Assembly (NCBI GenBank): GCA_963627215.1
Contig: CAVGAH010000053.1
Span: 1-13,739 of the forward strand
Source: CAKQOE01 sp963627215
GTDB taxonomy: Bacteria > Bacillota > Clostridia > Peptostreptococcales > Anaerovoracaceae
Direction: 5' to 3'
DNA: 13,739 nt
Positions 12,470-13,739 of this stretch are shown piece by piece. Position 1 is the first letter of the stretch. Each line of letters begins with the position of its first letter. The notes under the pieces were generated by a model that worked only from the letters and a program-made list of their open reading frames with translations, had not been told where the DNA came from and ran no database searches. Made by a program: the position numbers and the translations under genes.

Positions 12470-13739
12470 ATGAACAGAAAATTACACCTGATCCTGGCAT
12501 TTATGGCGGCAACACTGCTCGTGGGAATCATGGCAGTGCCATCGATGGCAGCTACAGTTGTAGAAGGACCAACGCCTATTTTTGAAGGTGCAGCGACTGC
12601 TGACAACGATCTGACTATGTACAATGACAAGATCGCTTTATCATTCGCTGTAGGCACTAACAATTACTGGAACATGACACGCGGTTCGATTCTCGATATC
12701 GGTATAAATGATGGACAGAATAACTTTAAGCAGGACCTTACTAACGACTCTGAGTTCCTGCTCGACCTCTGGACTTCAACAGGAAGCTACCAGGGCGAGA
12801 ATCTCCTGACAGACGTAGACGCAAAGTACAGCGTTGACGGAGATACCGCAAAGGTCGTTATGAAGACACGCTACTGGGTAGCTGATGCCAACAAGAACGG
12901 CAAGGACGACGAAGTTGAATTCGGTACAGTTCAGAAGCCGCTCAACGTTACGACTACATATACGCTCAAGGACGGCGATTCTTTTGTAACTATGGTTACT
13001 ACAGTTGAAAACCCTGCAGGCAACAAGGTTACTTACAAGAACATGTACAGCGGATATTCCATCAGCACTAACGCAGCAAGCATGTACGGACCGTTCGGCT
13101 TCTATCCTGAAGTTAAGACTACAGGTATAGCAGTAGGTAAGGATGCAAAGGTCCAGGAACGTTTCGGTGAGTTCGTTGCTACTTACAGCGACAGCTACAC
13201 TGCTTCAGTTCAGCTGGACGATGCTGACTCATACAAGGGTTCTTCAGGTTACAAGGATGTATACAAGCTCCGTGACATAGCTCCTGGTCAGACTGAGACT
13301 TATACAGGCGAGCTGCTCGTTTCTGATAAGAGCGAAACAGCTTCTATCATCTCTCGCTACATCGCTCGTGAAAACATTAAGGATGCTTCAAAGCTGAGCG
13401 GTACAGTTACAGATGACAGCGGAAAGCCTGTAGCAGGCGCTTATGTCATTATAGAAAAGACAGGCGTTTACATGCCGACTGAAAAGTCACAGAGCGTTAA
13501 CGGCCAGGCCGTTGGTACTCCTGTAGCAAACATGATGCCTTTCGTTTGGACGAGAACAAATGAAAACGGAAACTATTCATTTGACCTTCCAAATACAGGC
13601 TGGAACGACGGAACAGAAAATGTTCTCGGAAACAGTGATTACACTTACAAGATCAAGGTCGAAGCTTCAGGCTATACTTCACTCCTCACAGATGAAATAA
13701 AGCTCACAGGCGACCAGACTCAGGACCTCAAGATAGAGC
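12470..13739 (+). CDS. Large secreted protein with a carboxypeptidase-regulatory-like domain, 3' truncated
   Basis: The frame is open from the ATG to the end of the window (423 codons, no stop). Residues 1-27 are a clear Sec signal peptide: basic start NRK, hydrophobic LILAFMAATLLVGIMAV, cleavage likely after SMA. Residues 28 to about 300 are an unrecognised extracellular beta-rich region (aromatic, Asn/Thr/Asp-rich) with DANKNGKDDEVEF, which resembles a calcium-binding loop. From about 306, KLSGTVTDDSGKPVAGAYVI followed by NENGNYSFDLP matches the carboxypeptidase regulatory-like (CarboxypepD_reg, transthyretin-like) beta-sandwich. A catalytic domain may follow beyond the window; extracellular PHP-type phosphoesterases of the CehA family are one architecture I would test. 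Placed after the choline operon, a role in releasing choline from lipids or esters is conceivable but unproven. GGGAGG lies 11 nt upstream. Confidence 0.75.
   Translation, partial: MNRKLHLILAFMAATLLVGIMAVPSMAATVVEGPTPIFEGAATADNDLTMYNDKIALSFAVGTNNYWNMTRGSILDIGINDGQNNFKQDLTNDSEFLLDLWTSTGSYQGENLLTDVDAKYSVDGDTAKVVMKTRYWVADANKNGKDDEVEFGTVQKPLNVTTTYTLKDGDSFVTMVTTVENPAGNKVTYKNMYSGYSISTNAASMYGPFGFYPEVKTTGIAVGKDAKVQERFGEFVATYSDSYTASVQLDDADSYKGSSGYKDVYKLRDIAPGQTETYTGELLVSDKSETASIISRYIARENIKDASKLSGTVTDDSGKPVAGAYVIIEKTGVYMPTEKSQSVNGQAVGTPVANMMPFVWTRTNENGNYSFDLPNTGWNDGTENVLGNSDYTYKIKVEASGYTSLLTDEIKLTGDQTQDLKIE

Noticed and set aside
12331..12585. Plus-strand open frame of 84 codons
   Set aside because: It overlaps the secreted-protein start in another frame and resembles no protein; the frame from 12470 has a ribosome site and a signal peptide.

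Overview
The window is most of a choline-degrading bacterial microcompartment (BMC) operon of the glycyl-radical type (GRM, cut family), with every gene on the + strand. The sequence suggests an anaerobic, gut-type Clostridia-like Bacillota: strong GGAGG ribosome sites, AGA arginine codons, an oxygen-sensitive glycyl radical enzyme and EutS/EutP/EutJ/EutQ-like accessory genes. A run of 10 Ns at 4286-4295 shows that this is a scaffolded draft or metagenome assembly. No rRNA, tRNA, regulator or transporter lies in the window, so the species cannot be fixed.

Layout: 1-2090 is the 3' part of cutC (choline trimethylamine-lyase), followed by a spacer with a 49-nt hairpin and then cutD, its radical-SAM activase (2204-3154). 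Next come a EutS-type shell protein (3175-3528), a EutP-like GTPase (3543-4007), a EutT-like protein cut by the assembly gap (3985-4285), EutJ (4319-5182), a second, divergent permuted BMC-H-like protein (5208-5513), the EutN vertex protein (5507-5773), an RnfC/PduS-like flavo-Fe-S protein (5790-7109) and a PduT-like BMC-T (7115-7660). A GC-rich, highly structured 167-nt element interrupts the operon (7661-7827). After it come a EutQ-like cupin (7913-8581), a BMC-H with a long acidic tail and a SAP/Rho-N-like C-terminal domain (8599-9444), a CoA-acylating aldehyde dehydrogenase (9468-11087), a PduL phosphotransacylase (11090-11749), an AT-rich spacer and a canonical BMC-H (11863-12153). A strong intrinsic terminator follows at 12206-12230. 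A separate gene for a large secreted protein starts at 12470 and runs off the window.

How they work together: CutC cleaves choline to trimethylamine and acetaldehyde inside the shell. The aldehyde dehydrogenase makes acetyl-CoA and NADH, and PduL makes acetyl-phosphate and frees CoA inside the compartment. Acetate kinase activity (EutQ-like or AckA) would give ATP. The RnfC-like protein and the BMC-T with a pore cysteine look like an electron path across the shell. The usual alcohol dehydrogenase is not seen; it may lie upstream of the window.

The most unusual items are the shell protein with an acidic linker and a putative nucleic-acid-binding tail, the structured intra-operon element at 7661-7827, the cutC-cutD spacer hairpin, the EutT-like gene in a B12-independent pathway, and an N-terminal module shared by the EutT-like and EutQ-like proteins.
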